DNA from: Flavobacteriales bacterium
GTDB lineage: Bacteria > Bacteroidota > Bacteroidia > CAIKAF01
Direction of reading: 5' to 3'
Length of the DNA: 64,000 bases
Assembly: GCA_022402535.1 (NCBI GenBank)
Contig: JAKRSD010000028.1
Location: 1 to 64,000, forward strand
Shown: one piece after another, positions 9,392 to 18,755 of the stretch
Layout: the number at the start of each line of letters is the position of its first letter
Numbering within the stretch: position 1 is the stretch's first letter
The notes under the pieces: generated by a model
The model's input: the letters and a program-made list of their open reading frames with translations, nothing else
The model's database searches: none
Told to the model about the DNA's origin: nothing
Made by a program: the position numbers and the translations under genes

Positions 9392-9811
9392 ATGAAAGGA
9401 AATCGCACTTTTACCATGATTAAACCGGATGCTGTTGCAGATAACAACATCGGTAATATTTTAGCAATGATCAACAATGCCGGGTTTCGCATTGTGGCCA
9501 TGAAATACACCCGCCTTTCTCAGGATTTGGCCGGTAAATTTTACGCCGTACACAAAGAACGTCCGTTCTTCGGAGAGTTGAGAGACTATATGTCTTCAGG
9601 GCCTATCGTGGCTGCCGTGTTAGAAAAAGACAATGCCGTGGAAGAATTTCGTACATTAATCGGTGCCACCAATCCTGCTGATGCCGCCGAAGGTACTATC
9701 CGTAAATTGTATGCAAAATCAATCGGCGAAAATGCCGTTCACGGAAGCGACAGCGACGAAAATGCAGCCATTGAAGCCAATTTCTTCTTTTCAGAATTTG
9801 AGCGTTTTTAA
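9392..9811 (+). CDS. ndk: nucleoside diphosphate kinase
   Basis: 139 residues, the usual length for Ndk. It transfers the gamma phosphate between nucleoside triphosphates and diphosphates in the cytoplasm. FTMIKPDAV opens the fold, and the phosphohistidine is His117 in NAVHGSDS, followed by the family's terminal pattern. An open frame extends upstream to 9272, but it has no similarity to Ndk and includes the promoter box, so the ATG at 9392 is the start. Confidence 0.95.
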   Translation: MKGNRTFTMIKPDAVADNNIGNILAMINNAGFRIVAMKYTRLSQDLAGKFYAVHKERPFFGELRDYMSSGPIVAAVLEKDNAVEEFRTLIGATNPADAAEGTIRKLYAKSIGENAVHGSDSDENAAIEANFFFSEFERF

Positions 9812-9875
9812 TCATAACTTTTCTTTGTTTAACAGGGGTTTGACTTAGTTGTCGGCCCCTTTTTATTTTTACGGC

Positions 9876-10550
9876 ATGGATAACAAAAAGGCACTCACCG
9901 AATACCTGATGGGTTTTATCACAGAAAGAAGAAAAAATTTGATTCTGGAAAAATCGGCCCTGCGCACAAGACATCTTACCGTGGTGGTGGAAAATCTGTT
10001 TCAGGATCACAACTTCAGCGCGGTGATGCGTTCGGCAGATTGTTTCGGAGTGCAGGATATCCATGTGGTAGAAAATTCATACAGCTACCGTATTAACGAT
10101 GAAATAGCTTTGGGCGCCGAACAATGGCTTACCGTAAACCGCTACGGTAAACACGAAAACAATACGGCAGAATGCCTGAAGGGCCTCAAACAAAAAGGGT
10201 ATGTGATTGCAGCCACCACGCCCCATAAAGATGATGTAAATCTGGAGGATTACGATTTTTCCAAGCCCACGGCCTTGGTTTTTGGAACTGAGAAGGAAGG
10301 TCTGTCGTCCACCGCGCTCGAAATGGCCGATGTGTTTGTAAAAGTACCCATGGTGGGGTTTACCGAAAGTTTAAATATTTCGGTTTGTGCCGCCGTGTGC
10401 ATGCATCATCTTACCTGGAAAATGCGTACCTCAGAAACGGATTATCTTCTGAATGAAGAAGAACGGCTTGAATTGATGTACGACTGGGTTCGTAAAACCT
10501 TGAAAGACCCCGACGGCCTAGAGAAAGTATGGAGAGAAGCGCAGGGCTAA
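9876..10550 (+). CDS. SpoU/TrmH-family RNA 2'-O-methyltransferase
   Basis: 224 residues from the ATG at 9876; a TTG at 9849 would add 9 unlikely residues. The SPOUT knot motifs are present: NFSAVMRSADCFG near residue 45, ALVFGTEKEGLS near 130 and ESLNISVCAAVCM near 165. These bind S-adenosylmethionine within the trefoil knot. The length and motif spacing match TrmH, which methylates tRNA G18, but rRNA-modifying relatives are similar and the substrate is inferred. It converges on the deoxynucleoside kinase gene with a 4 bp overlap. Confidence 0.85.
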   Translation: MDNKKALTEYLMGFITERRKNLILEKSALRTRHLTVVVENLFQDHNFSAVMRSADCFGVQDIHVVENSYSYRINDEIALGAEQWLTVNRYGKHENNTAECLKGLKQKGYVIAATTPHKDDVNLEDYDFSKPTALVFGTEKEGLSSTALEMADVFVKVPMVGFTESLNISVCAAVCMHHLTWKMRTSETDYLLNEEERLELMYDWVRKTLKDPDGLEKVWREAQG

Positions 10551-11161
10551 AATAGCCCGTGAATTTCGGCCTGAATGGAATTCACGATGATTCCTAAATC
10601 TTCGGGATTTTCGGGGAAGTTGATATCATCCACATCCACAATAAGCAGTTTGCCCGATTTATATCCTGAAATCCAGTTTTCGTAACGGTCATTCAGTTTT
10701 TTCAGGTAATCGATACGGATAGAATTTTCATAATCGCGGCCACGGCTCTGAATATTTCTCACCAATGTAGGAACCGATGCCCGCAGGTAAATCATCAAAT
10801 CGGGCGGACTCAAAAACTGCTGGATGAGACGAAACAAATCCTGATAATTATTAAAATCACGGGTGGTCATAAGTCCCATGGCATGCAGGTTGGGTGCAAA
10901 TATTTCGGCGTCTTCAAAAATGGTACGGTCTTGAATTACGCTTTTTCCGCTTTCGCGGATATCAATAATCTGATTAAAACGCTTATTTAGAAAGTACACC
11001 TGCAGGTTGAACGACCAGCGTTGCATATCATCGTAAAAATCGTTCAGGTAGGGATTATCGTCAACTTCTTCAAATTGAGGCTCCCAGGCAAAATGTTTGG
11101 CCAGCAAACCTGTTAATGTGGTTTTTCCTGAACCTATGTTTCCGGCTACGGCTATATGCAT
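10547..11161 (-). CDS. deoxynucleoside kinase (deoxyadenosine/deoxyguanosine kinase type)
   Basis: 204 residues. The P-loop GNIGSGKTT is at residues 7-15. EEVDDNPYLNDFY and QDRTIFEDAEIF correspond to the substrate-binding and DRS-like catalytic motifs of the dCK/dGK family, and RGRDYE supplies the lid arginines. The enzyme phosphorylates salvaged deoxynucleosides in the cytoplasm. The base specificity cannot be read with certainty. No close co-transcribed partner. Confidence 0.85.
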   Translation of the reverse strand: MHIAVAGNIGSGKTTLTGLLAKHFAWEPQFEEVDDNPYLNDFYDDMQRWSFNLQVYFLNKRFNQIIDIRESGKSVIQDRTIFEDAEIFAPNLHAMGLMTTRDFNNYQDLFRLIQQFLSPPDLMIYLRASVPTLVRNIQSRGRDYENSIRIDYLKKLNDRYENWISGYKSGKLLIVDVDDINFPENPEDLGIIVNSIQAEIHGLF

Positions 11162-11258
11162 TGTAGTAAGGCTTAGATAGAGCGGTAAAGTTAACGGAAT
11201 GATTTAAAAGGGGGCTACCGAAATCGTTTTTTGTGAAAAAAATATTGGTGTCGGCAGA

Positions 11259-12065
11259 CTAATTGAGCTTATACACAAAAAATTGCCCGTTGTGGGTTAA
11301 CAGGTATAATCTGTCTTTCTGTGCTACGGCTTCTTTCACATTTTCTTGCGGTAGAGCCGTGTAGGTTTCGGTAAAATTGCGTGTATCGTATTTATACACT
11401 TTGTTGTATCGGACATAGAAAAAATTTTTCTGAACGACCGAAAACTTCAGAAATCCTTTCAATGGCCATAATTTCAGGAAACCGCCAAAAATGTCAAACA
11501 CAAAAATGCCATGTGCCGGGTCGTACAGATATACTTCGTTTTCTTTTTCAAGCAGGTATGTGGGCGAAATTTGTGTACGCACCAGCTGGTTGATGTTTTT
11601 TACTTTTCTGTCGATTTCGCCAAATGCATTAATCCGCGTAAGCGAAAAAGAAGGTGCATCAAACACCCAAAAACCGTTGTCGTAAGAAGAGCAGGCGAGG
11701 GTGGCGGTTTCCAGCTCCAGTTCATACAAATCGGTGGATGTGAATGTGGGATTGAGGGTATTATCTAAAAAAACAATTTTCGAAACATCGGCATAATACA
11801 ACAGGATTTTCATGGGATTGGATACATCGAGGCAGGTAATCGTGCCGTTTTGCAACTCGCTGAACCGGCTGAACAGGGTATCGGAAAGATTGTATTTGAA
11901 AATGGAATTCCCTGTGCGTATGTAATAATTACCCAACGGATCGGCATCTATGGATAAGGCCTGCGGATATGTGGATGATTTAACTAAAACGGGTTGTGAA
12001 AAAAGGTTTGCTCCGAATAATACATGCAGCAGAATCAGTAAAAACAATCGGGCAGGTGTTTTCAT
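11259..12065 (-). CDS. exported protein of unknown function, probable beta-propeller
   Basis: 268 residues with a signal peptide ending NLFSQ. The mature protein is a series of short beta-strand segments with aromatic-rich repeats (YYIRTGNSIFKYN, VYLYDPAHGIFVF, LYLLTHNGQFFVYKLN) that suggest a propeller. No catalytic residues are recognisable. It starts 3 bp after the stop of the upstream GH3-family gene, so the two form an operon. Confidence 0.45.
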   Translation of the reverse strand: MKTPARLFLLILLHVLFGANLFSQPVLVKSSTYPQALSIDADPLGNYYIRTGNSIFKYNLSDTLFSRFSELQNGTITCLDVSNPMKILLYYADVSKIVFLDNTLNPTFTSTDLYELELETATLACSSYDNGFWVFDAPSFSLTRINAFGEIDRKVKNINQLVRTQISPTYLLEKENEVYLYDPAHGIFVFDIFGGFLKLWPLKGFLKFSVVQKNFFYVRYNKVYKYDTRNFTETYTALPQENVKEAVAQKDRLYLLTHNGQFFVYKLN

Positions 12066-12068
12066 CGG

Positions 12069-13580
12069 TTAGTACATTATGCCCGAAATATGGATGATTT
12101 CTTCCACATACGTTCTGGAGTTGCTTAATCGGGGCACTTTGTGCTGACCGCCCAGTTTGTTTTTGGCTTTCAGCCATTGGTCAAAAGTACCTTTGGGAAG
12201 TATATGAATCTGCGGCATGCGTAGCGTATAGTCTCCTGTGCGTTTGGCTTCATAGTCGGAGTTCAGTTTTTTCAATGTAGAGTCCAACACCAGACCGAAG
12301 AGCTCAAGACTCTGGGGTTCTTTTTCGAATTCAATCAGCCATTCATGGGCTCCGCCCATCTGATTATCCATGTAAACGGGCGCTGCCGTATACTCTCTGA
12401 TGGCGGCACCGGTTTGCAGGCAGGCTTCATGCAGGGCTTTGTCGGCATTTTCTATCATTAATTCTTCGCCAAAAGCATTTATAAAATGTTTGGTTCTCCC
12501 CGTTATCCGAATTCGATAGGGAGCTTTGGATGTGAATTTTATGGTATCGCCGATCATGTAACGCCACAAGCCGGAATTGGTAGAAATAATCATGGCATAA
12601 TTTCGGCCGATTTCCACTTCTTCAAGAGGTATAACTTTCGTGGGATTTTCGGCTTCTTCTGCGGGTACGAACTCATAAAATATTCCATAATCCAGAAAAA
12701 GGAGCATATCGTTATTTCCCGGTAAGTCCTGAATACCGAAAAATCCTTCGGATGCATTATACGTTTCCAGATACATCATATCCGGATGCGGAAAAAGTTT
12801 TTTAAACTGTTCGCGGTAGGGCTCAAAACTTACGGCACCGTGAATAAAGAGCCGTAAATCGGGCCAGATTTCATGAATATTCTGTTTCCCGGTATGTTCC
12901 AGCATTTTGTTCATCAATACCAGCATCCACGAAGGTACGCCCGAAAGGTTGGTAATGTTTTTATTCAGGGTTTCCTGCATCAACCGTTCTAATTTTTCTT
13001 CCCAAATGCCCAACAGGGCGGTCTGTTTGGATGGTACTCTGAAATGATTGGCAAACGGAGAAATATTTTGAATCAGAATGGCCGATAAATCACCGTAGCG
13101 GCAGTCTTTATTGATGTCGTGAATACTATGGCTTCCGCCCAAAATCAAACCTTTTCCTTTAAAAAGCGACGACTCGGGTCGCAGCATCCGGTACATGGTC
13201 AGAATATCTTTCCCTGCCCGGTAATGGCAATTTACCAACGCTTCTTTACTAACAGGAATGAACTTGCTTTTATCTTCGGCAGTGCCAGAGGTTTTGGCAA
13301 ACCAATTGATTTTAGTAGGCCAAAGCAGATTCTGTTCTCCCTGCATCATCCGCAGAATGTCCCCTTTCAGCGTTTCATAATCATTGATGGGGGTTTGGGA
13401 GGCAAACTGGGTGTAGTTGAAAATTTTAGAAAAGCCGTGCTTTTTTCCGTATTGTGTTTGTTTTCCATAGCGGATAAGGGTTCTGAAGGTTTCTTCAGTT
13501 TTTTTGCCCGGATTTTGGTAATGCTCTTCTATCCGATATATCCGGCGGTCTAGAAAGCGGTTTACCAAAAAATTAAGCAT
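12069..13580 (-). CDS. GH3-family acyl-adenylating protein
   Basis: 503 residues. The protein follows the GH3 auxin-responsive family: the ATP-binding motif AKTSGTAEDKSKFIP at about residues 90-104, the second motif YNASEGFFGIQ near 275, and a hinge with RIRITGRTKHFINAFGEELM near 360-380. Plant GH3 enzymes adenylate carboxylic acids and join them to amino acids. Bacterial homologues are common in Bacteroidota, but their substrates are mostly unknown. It is co-transcribed with the secreted propeller-like protein. The acyl-adenylase chemistry is likely; the substrate is not known. Confidence 0.85.
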   Translation of the reverse strand: MLNFLVNRFLDRRIYRIEEHYQNPGKKTEETFRTLIRYGKQTQYGKKHGFSKIFNYTQFASQTPINDYETLKGDILRMMQGEQNLLWPTKINWFAKTSGTAEDKSKFIPVSKEALVNCHYRAGKDILTMYRMLRPESSLFKGKGLILGGSHSIHDINKDCRYGDLSAILIQNISPFANHFRVPSKQTALLGIWEEKLERLMQETLNKNITNLSGVPSWMLVLMNKMLEHTGKQNIHEIWPDLRLFIHGAVSFEPYREQFKKLFPHPDMMYLETYNASEGFFGIQDLPGNNDMLLFLDYGIFYEFVPAEEAENPTKVIPLEEVEIGRNYAMIISTNSGLWRYMIGDTIKFTSKAPYRIRITGRTKHFINAFGEELMIENADKALHEACLQTGAAIREYTAAPVYMDNQMGGAHEWLIEFEKEPQSLELFGLVLDSTLKKLNSDYEAKRTGDYTLRMPQIHILPKGTFDQWLKAKNKLGGQHKVPRLSNSRTYVEEIIHISGIMY

Positions 13581-13602
13581 GCTTTTTTTTTACGAATATA
13601 TA

Positions 13603-13634
13603 AAAAAAGGAAACCCTTACGGATTTCCTTTTTG
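13603..13634 (-). terminator. intrinsic terminator after sppA
   Basis: On the minus strand AAAAAGGAAATCC and GGGTTTCCTTTTT form a stem around a four-base loop, running into a T-rich tail. It lies 24 bp past the sppA stop. Confidence 0.7.
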
Positions 13635-13657
13635 GTATTGATGTAATGATAAGATTC

Positions 13658-15448
13658 TTAGTTGATTTCGATAGCGTAAGGCATACGGGCCTGTACACCG
13701 TTGTTGAGTCGGAGCGAACGCACATACTTAAGCAGTTTAAAGTGTTCGCCTAAATACTTAACTCCGGCATCTTCAAGGACATCTTCTGTTTTTTTATTGA
13801 AGATTTTTTCAAGTGTGTTTTCAATTTTGGGATATTCGGCCACCTGATATTCGCTAAGTCCGGCTTTTTTGGCGGCAATATCCATGGCTACATTCATGTC
13901 GCCGATTACATCCACCAAACCGATTTGTTTCGCATCGGTACCCGACCAAATCCGTCCCTGGGCAATCTGGTCAACCTGCTGGGTAGTCATACCACGTCCG
14001 TCTGCCACGCGCTGAAGAAAGGTCTGGTAGGTTTTGTTCACGCTTTTCATCAATACCTTTTCTTCTGTGGCGCTTAAACCACGGTTTGTATTGAAAAAGT
14101 CTGCGTTGGAATGGGTGTTTACCGTATCGGATTTTAGCCCCAAATTTTCTTCAAACAATTCTTTGGTATTCATCAACAGGCCAAATACGCCGATTGAACC
14201 GGTAAGTGTGTTGGCATCGGCCACAATGGTATCGGCATTGCAGGCAATATAATATCCGCCGGATGCAGCGTAATCTCCCATGGAAACAATCACGGGCATT
14301 TTGGCTTTGGTCAGTTCGATTTCGTGCCAGATGATTTCTGATGCCTGGGCGCTTCCTCCCGGAGAATTTATACGAAGCACCAACGCTTTGATGCTTTCAT
14401 CTTCGCGGATTTTTTTCAGATTGGCGGCCATGGTTGTGGAGCCAATTTCATTCTCGTCTCCTTCTCCGTTTGAAATACCCCCGTTTGCGTACAACACGGC
14501 AATTTTGTCTTTTGATTTGTTTGAGGTAAGTTCTTTGGCTCTTTTTATGTAATTCTCGGGTTTTACCAATCTCAATTTATCTTTTTCTTCCTGACCCACC
14601 AGCGTTTTCAATTCTTTCCAATATTCATCTTTAAAGGCAAGTTTATCAATCATGCCTGCATTTAGGGCTTCTTCTCCGTCGAAAGCCAATAGGTTTTCGG
14701 CAATATTATTCAGGTTTTCAACGGTCATATTTCTCGATTGTGCGATATCCTGAACCATTTTGCCCCAGATGGCATGAATAAACAAAGAAGTCTGTGCCCG
14801 ATTTTCAGGACTCATTTTTTCTAAGAAAAACGGCTCTACGGCACTTTTGAATTTATTGCTGTCAGGGCGGAGAATAACGGCTTTCAGTCCGATTTTATCC
14901 ATAGCCGATTTAAACGACATGAATCCCGCACTGATTCCTTTAAACTCAATACCGCCCATCGGGTCAACATAAATTTTGCTTCCTGCCGAGGCTAAGTAAT
15001 AGGCTCTTTGTGAAACATTTTCTGCATAGGAATAAATAAATTTCCCCGAAGATTTAAAATCTTCCAGCGCTTTCCGAAGCTCTTCTGCCGAGGCGCTGCC
15101 TATGGCTACGCCTTCCAAATCCATATGAATTCCTTTGATTTTATCATCACTTTTGGCGGCTTTAATGCAGGTGAGCAAATCATGAAGGCCCAATTTTTTA
15201 TCGGTAGAAAAATTCATGGAACCTATTCCGGCCAAAGGATCGTCATTCGTTCTTTCCGTAATTTCATAGTTCAGGTTCAGATGTAATACAGAATTGTCTT
15301 TCAACGGCTCTGATTTTGCTGAATCGGCCGAATTGGCCAAGCTACCGATTAGCGCAAAAAATATAATAAGTGAAATGATAAATGTGCCGAATATGGCCAC
15401 AAGGGTTCCCAGTGCCGAACCGAGAAATGAACTCCAGAATTTATTCAT
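13658..15448 (-). CDS. sppA: signal peptide peptidase SppA, 67K type
   Basis: 596 residues, the long double-domain form. One N-terminal transmembrane helix (about 12-38) anchors it in the inner membrane facing the periplasm. The catalytic pair of the family is visible: Lys201 in KFKSAVEPF of the first domain and Ser395 in DYAASGGYY of the second. SppA degrades leftover signal peptides and other membrane-linked peptides. RINSPGGSAQAS supplies the oxyanion region. It seems to be a single-gene unit with its own terminator. Confidence 0.9.
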   Translation of the reverse strand: MNKFWSSFLGSALGTLVAIFGTFIISLIIFFALIGSLANSADSAKSEPLKDNSVLHLNLNYEITERTNDDPLAGIGSMNFSTDKKLGLHDLLTCIKAAKSDDKIKGIHMDLEGVAIGSASAEELRKALEDFKSSGKFIYSYAENVSQRAYYLASAGSKIYVDPMGGIEFKGISAGFMSFKSAMDKIGLKAVILRPDSNKFKSAVEPFFLEKMSPENRAQTSLFIHAIWGKMVQDIAQSRNMTVENLNNIAENLLAFDGEEALNAGMIDKLAFKDEYWKELKTLVGQEEKDKLRLVKPENYIKRAKELTSNKSKDKIAVLYANGGISNGEGDENEIGSTTMAANLKKIREDESIKALVLRINSPGGSAQASEIIWHEIELTKAKMPVIVSMGDYAASGGYYIACNADTIVADANTLTGSIGVFGLLMNTKELFEENLGLKSDTVNTHSNADFFNTNRGLSATEEKVLMKSVNKTYQTFLQRVADGRGMTTQQVDQIAQGRIWSGTDAKQIGLVDVIGDMNVAMDIAAKKAGLSEYQVAEYPKIENTLEKIFNKKTEDVLEDAGVKYLGEHFKLLKYVRSLRLNNGVQARMPYAIEIN

Positions 15449-15539
15449 GATAAGTGAAGATTATTAGGTTGCAAATGAACACAGAGTATTTTTTAATAAC
15501 TCAATATGTTAGACGATTGAAAGAATGTATTCGATAATC

Positions 15540-15570
15540 AAAAAAAAACGCTCCCGTTTTGGAAGCGATT
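15540..15570 (-). terminator. intrinsic terminator after the ECF sigma gene
   Basis: The minus strand has CGCTTCC, a five-base loop and GGGAGCG followed by nine T residues, 24 bp past the sigma factor stop. Confidence 0.8.
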
Positions 15571-15593
15571 TTTCTAACATTCAGCCCTAAATT

Positions 15594-16106
15594 TTATTTG
15601 GCGTATTCTTTCAATGTGCTCATTAATTGTTTTCTGGCCAAGAATATCCGGCTCTTAACAGTTCCGATGGGCAGATTGAGATCGTCCGCAATTTCTTTGT
15701 ATTTGAATCCTTCAAAATACATGGTTAAGGGTATCCGATACTCAATATCCAAGTTGTTTATCGTTTCAGAGATTTCCTTAAACGAAAGTTGGGAGTCCGG
15801 ATCCACACTTTTTGCATTTTGTGGAAGATTGATGTAGTAAGTATTCGGAGAATGGTCTAAGATTGTTTTTGCTTTTGCATTTCGGCGGTAGTTGTTTATG
15901 AATATGTTTTTCATAATGGTGTACAACCACGCTTTAAGGTTCGTATTTTCTTGAAAACGATCTTTATAGGTAAAGGCTTTAAGCATAGTTTCCTGAACCA
16001 AATCGTTTGAATCTTCTTCGTTCCGGGTGAGACTTAAAGCGAAATAACGAAGGCCGTCCCGGAAACTCATTACTTGTGCTGTGAAATCGGTTGATAAAGT
16101 GGCCAT
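15594..16106 (-). CDS. ECF-type RNA polymerase sigma factor
   Basis: 170 residues. Region 2 is represented by DLVQETMLKAF and AWLYTIMKNIFINNYRR at about residues 35-80. Region 4 contains MYFEGFKYKEIADDLNLPIG, a helix-turn-helix, followed by TVKSRIFLARKQL. Such sigma factors redirect RNA polymerase to stress or envelope promoters. No anti-sigma gene is adjacent: the next gene downstream is sppA and the next upstream is the CarH-like regulator. The neighbouring B12/light-type regulator suggests, but does not prove, a light or oxidative stress role. Confidence 0.9.
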   Translation of the reverse strand: MATLSTDFTAQVMSFRDGLRYFALSLTRNEEDSNDLVQETMLKAFTYKDRFQENTNLKAWLYTIMKNIFINNYRRNAKAKTILDHSPNTYYINLPQNAKSVDPDSQLSFKEISETINNLDIEYRIPLTMYFEGFKYKEIADDLNLPIGTVKSRIFLARKQLMSTLKEYAK

Positions 16107-16136
16107 ATTGTTTAATGTTTATTTGTAATTCTTAAA

Positions 16137-16169
16137 CAAACATACAAACTGTTTAACTTATCTGCCAAA
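16137..16169 (-). promoter_or_regulatory. -33/-7 promoter for the ECF sigma gene
   Basis: On the minus strand TTTG (16166-16169) is followed after 21 bp by TATGTTTG (16137-16144). This is close to the Bacteroidota housekeeping promoter, though the spacing is slightly long. Confidence 0.5.
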
Positions 16170-16220
16170 TTATTAAACAAAAAAATATATATGTCATTGA
16201 AATTGAGGGGTATATTTTAT

Positions 16221-16259
16221 CAAAGAAAACCCTGTATGATGTATACAGGGTTTTCTTTG
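16221..16259. terminator. perfect 17-bp-arm palindrome, probable bidirectional terminator
   Basis: CAAAGAAAACCCTGTAT at 16221-16237 is the exact inverse of 16243-16259, with a 5 bp loop. Read on the minus strand it lies 46 bp past the MerR-type gene stop and ends in TTTTCTTTG, as a terminator would. It separates that gene from the sigma factor gene. Confidence 0.75.
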
Positions 16260-16305
16260 TTTAAGTGTTATATGGTATATGAGATGTTAAGTTAAACAGA
16301 ATGTA

Positions 16306-17202
16306 TTAACTTTCTTGTAGCAGACTCACTAATTGTTCAACAGTTTCAACAAACTGGGTTTTAGAAGGTAATGCTTTGTTTGCAGCTTCTTTGGCTCTTG
16401 GACCACAAATAATGATTTTATTGCAGGATACCTCTTTATTCATTTGTTGAATGTATTCATCCACGCTGATTTTTTGAAGTCCTGTCGTAAAATAAGTGAG
16501 TATGTAATCGGGCTGGTATTTTTTGCTCAGTAATACCAAGTCTTCAAAAGGCAGACTCTGACCAAGATATATTACCTGATATCCTTTGGATTTAATCAGG
16601 TATTTTGCGAATAGCAATCCCAGTTCATGATATTCTCCCTCGGGCAAAAAGAGCAGATATTTTTCCGGACGCGTTCCCTTTCCGGTGTGTGCATCTATTG
16701 CTACAATCAGTTTACGGCGAATCAAATTTGAGATAAAATGTTCCTGGGCAATGTTCACTTCTCCCACTGACCATAATACGCCAACCTTACATAAAAAAGG
16801 AGTGATCACATGAATCATGGTTTGGTCGAAACCATATTTGAGCGTACAGGTGGATATGATTTTATCGAACCGGTCTTCATCCAGGTCAATCATAGATATA
16901 ATCAAAGAATCAACCTGAAGCTCGAAGAATTGATTTTTGTCGGAAGAGTTTGTGGTGATTCGAATCAGTTCTTTATTCACTGATTCCACATCCATACTGG
17001 CTACCTTAGAAATTTTACGGCCGTGCTTAATCAAAATTCCCACATTCAACAGGAATTTTAATTGTTCATCGTCGTAGTAGCGGATGTTTGTATCCGTTCT
17101 GTGTGGCGTTACAAAATTATATCTCTGTTCCCAGATCCTAAGCGTATGCGCTTTGATTCCGGTAAGCTTTTCTATGTCGCGGATAGAATATTGTACTTTC
17201 AA
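16306..17202 (-). CDS. MerR-type regulator with cobalamin-binding domain (CarH/LitR-like)
   Basis: 298 residues in three parts. A MerR winged helix opens the protein (SIRDIEKLTGIKAHTLRIWE, residues 6-25). A helical bundle at about 90-170 carries Trp144 followed ten and eleven residues later by Glu154 and His155, the W-x9-EH pattern of adenosylcobalamin photoreceptors. A Rossmann B12-binding domain from about 180 has E-x-H-x-x-G with His192 as the expected lower cobalt ligand. CarH proteins bind AdoB12 in the dark, repress carotenoid genes and release DNA in light. The key residues are all here, so a light or B12 sensing role is likely. No carotenoid gene is in the window, and targets are unknown. 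Confidence 0.85.
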   Translation of the reverse strand: MKVQYSIRDIEKLTGIKAHTLRIWEQRYNFVTPHRTDTNIRYYDDEQLKFLLNVGILIKHGRKISKVASMDVESVNKELIRITTNSSDKNQFFELQVDSLIISMIDLDEDRFDKIISTCTLKYGFDQTMIHVITPFLCKVGVLWSVGEVNIAQEHFISNLIRRKLIVAIDAHTGKGTRPEKYLLFLPEGEYHELGLLFAKYLIKSKGYQVIYLGQSLPFEDLVLLSKKYQPDYILTYFTTGLQKISVDEYIQQMNKEVSCNKIIICGPRAKEAANKALPSKTQFVETVEQLVSLLQES

Positions 17203-17294
17203 AACGTAAACAGTATTAAATCAAAATCAACTGCAAAACACACAATTGAACTATATTGTTTAAACCGTACTAGAAATTACCCGCAATCCGGGAA

Positions 17295-18575
17295 CTATTT
17301 GATTTTAAACTCTTTTTTGAGGTCATTTACCCGGTTCAGTTCTTCCCAAGGGAATAAAGTAACTTTCATTTTCAGCTCATTTTTTCTCCCTTTGTTGAAG
17401 ACTTTGGTTACCGTTTCGGTTTTACGCCCCATGTGTCCGTAAGCGGCTGTTTCACTATATATAGGAGTACGCAGTTTGAAACGTTCCTCAATGGCGTACG
17501 GCCTCATATCGAACATTTTCTCCAGTTTGCGGGCGATTTCGCCATCGTTCAGTTTTACTTTAGCGGTACCGTAGGTATTCACAAACAAACCTACGGGTTT
17601 AGCCACTCCGATGGCATAAGCCACCTGAACCAAGGCTTCATCACAAACGCCTGATGCCACCAAGTTTTTGGCAATATGTCTGGTGGCGTAAGCTGCCGAA
17701 CGGTCTACTTTGGAAGGATCTTTTCCGCTGAAAGCTCCGCCTCCATGCGCCCCTTTTCCGCCATAAGTATCCACAATGATTTTTCTTCCGGTCAGTCCGG
17801 TATCTCCGTGGGGTCCGCCAATTACAAACTTACCGGTAGGGTTGATATGATACGTAATTTTATCAGTAAACAGTTTTTGGATATTCTTCGGTAATTTCTT
17901 TTTCAAAGAAGGAATCAAAATCTGAATCATGTCTTCCTTGATTTTTTTCAGCATTTTGGCATCTGTATCAAAATCATCATGCTGGGTAGAGATTACGATG
18001 GTATCAATACGGATTGGTTTGTGGTTATCATCATACTCTATCGTCACCTGACTTTTGGCATCGGGGCGCAGGTATTTGATGCGTTTGTTTTCTCTGCGCA
18101 GTTCGGCCAGTTCTATCAACAGTTTATGCGATAAATCCAAGGCAAGCGGCATGTAGTTTTCGGTTTCGTTGGTTGCATATCCAAACATCATCCCCTGATC
18201 TCCGGCTCCCTGCGCATTGGCTTTCTGTTCAAAAGATTCTTCTTTTACTTTGCGATCCACCCCGCGATTAATGTCTGCCGATTGCTCGTGAATAGCCGAT
18301 AAAATTCCGCAAGAGTTGGCTTCGAACATGTATTCCGATTTCGTGTAGCCGATTCGGCGGATTACCTCACGGGCAATTTCCTGTACATCCAGATAGGCTT
18401 CAGATTTCACTTCTCCTGCCAGTACCACCTGTCCTGTGGTTACCAATGTTTCGCAGGCTACTTTGGAATCCTTGTCGTATGCAAGAAAATAATCAATCAG
18501 GGCATCAGATATTTGGTCAGCCACTTTGTCGGGATGACCTTCAGATACTGACTCAGAAGTGAAAAAATAAGACAT
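17295..18575 (-). CDS. metK: S-adenosylmethionine synthase
   Basis: 426 residues, somewhat longer than the usual 380-400. It makes S-adenosylmethionine from methionine and ATP. The N-terminal [20 protein letters not shown], the [12 protein letters not shown] hexapeptide region and the P-loop-like [19 protein letters not shown] are all intact. The C-terminus has an extra lysine-rich tail. No SAM riboswitch is recognisable in the leader. The CarH-like gene follows 92 bp downstream with its own leader region, so co-transcription is uncertain. Confidence 0.95.
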   Translation of the reverse strand: MSYFFTSESVSEGHPDKVADQISDALIDYFLAYDKDSKVACETLVTTGQVVLAGEVKSEAYLDVQEIAREVIRRIGYTKSEYMFEANSCGILSAIHEQSADINRGVDRKVKEESFEQKANAQGAGDQGMMFGYATNETENYMPLALDLSHKLLIELAELRRENKRIKYLRPDAKSQVTIEYDDNHKPIRIDTIVISTQHDDFDTDAKMLKKIKEDMIQILIPSLKKKLPKNIQKLFTDKITYHINPTGKFVIGGPHGDTGLTGRKIIVDTYGGKGAHGGGAFSGKDPSKVDRSAAYATRHIAKNLVASGVCDEALVQVAYAIGVAKPVGLFVNTYGTAKVKLNDGEIARKLEKMFDMRPYAIEERFKLRTPIYSETAAYGHMGRKTETVTKVFNKGRKNELKMKVTLFPWEELNRVNDLKKEFKIK

Positions 18576-18607
18576 ATAATAGAATGTTACTTTTTAAATA
18601 TTGGGGG

Positions 18608-18615
18608 CAAATATA
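18608..18615 (-). promoter_or_regulatory. TAnnTTTG -7 box upstream of metK
   Basis: Reads TATATTTG on the minus strand, 33 bp before the metK ATG. No -33 box at standard spacing. Confidence 0.35.
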
Positions 18616-18701
18616 ATAAAGGGATTATAGGAAGCGGTTTAAGAATTAAAAAGCAATCTGAAACGGCATTTTAATGAAAGTACGTTAAAAATGCGTAAAT
18701 A

Positions 18702-18733
18702 TTTGGATGCTTGATTAATTGGAATACCTTTGT
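18702..18733 (+). promoter_or_regulatory. complete -33/-7 promoter for the RRM gene
   Basis: TTTG (18702-18705), 19 bp, then TACCTTTG (18725-18732): an exact match to the Bacteroidota sigma-A promoter. Transcription would begin near 18739, giving a leader of about 120 nt before the RRM gene. Confidence 0.75.
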
Positions 18734-18755
18734 ACTTTATTGAGCGATGAATTCA

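Noticed and set aside
17203-18661. SAM riboswitch at metK
   Set aside because: The leader is short (about 33 bp to the -7 box) and shows no SAM-I or SAM-II-like helices.
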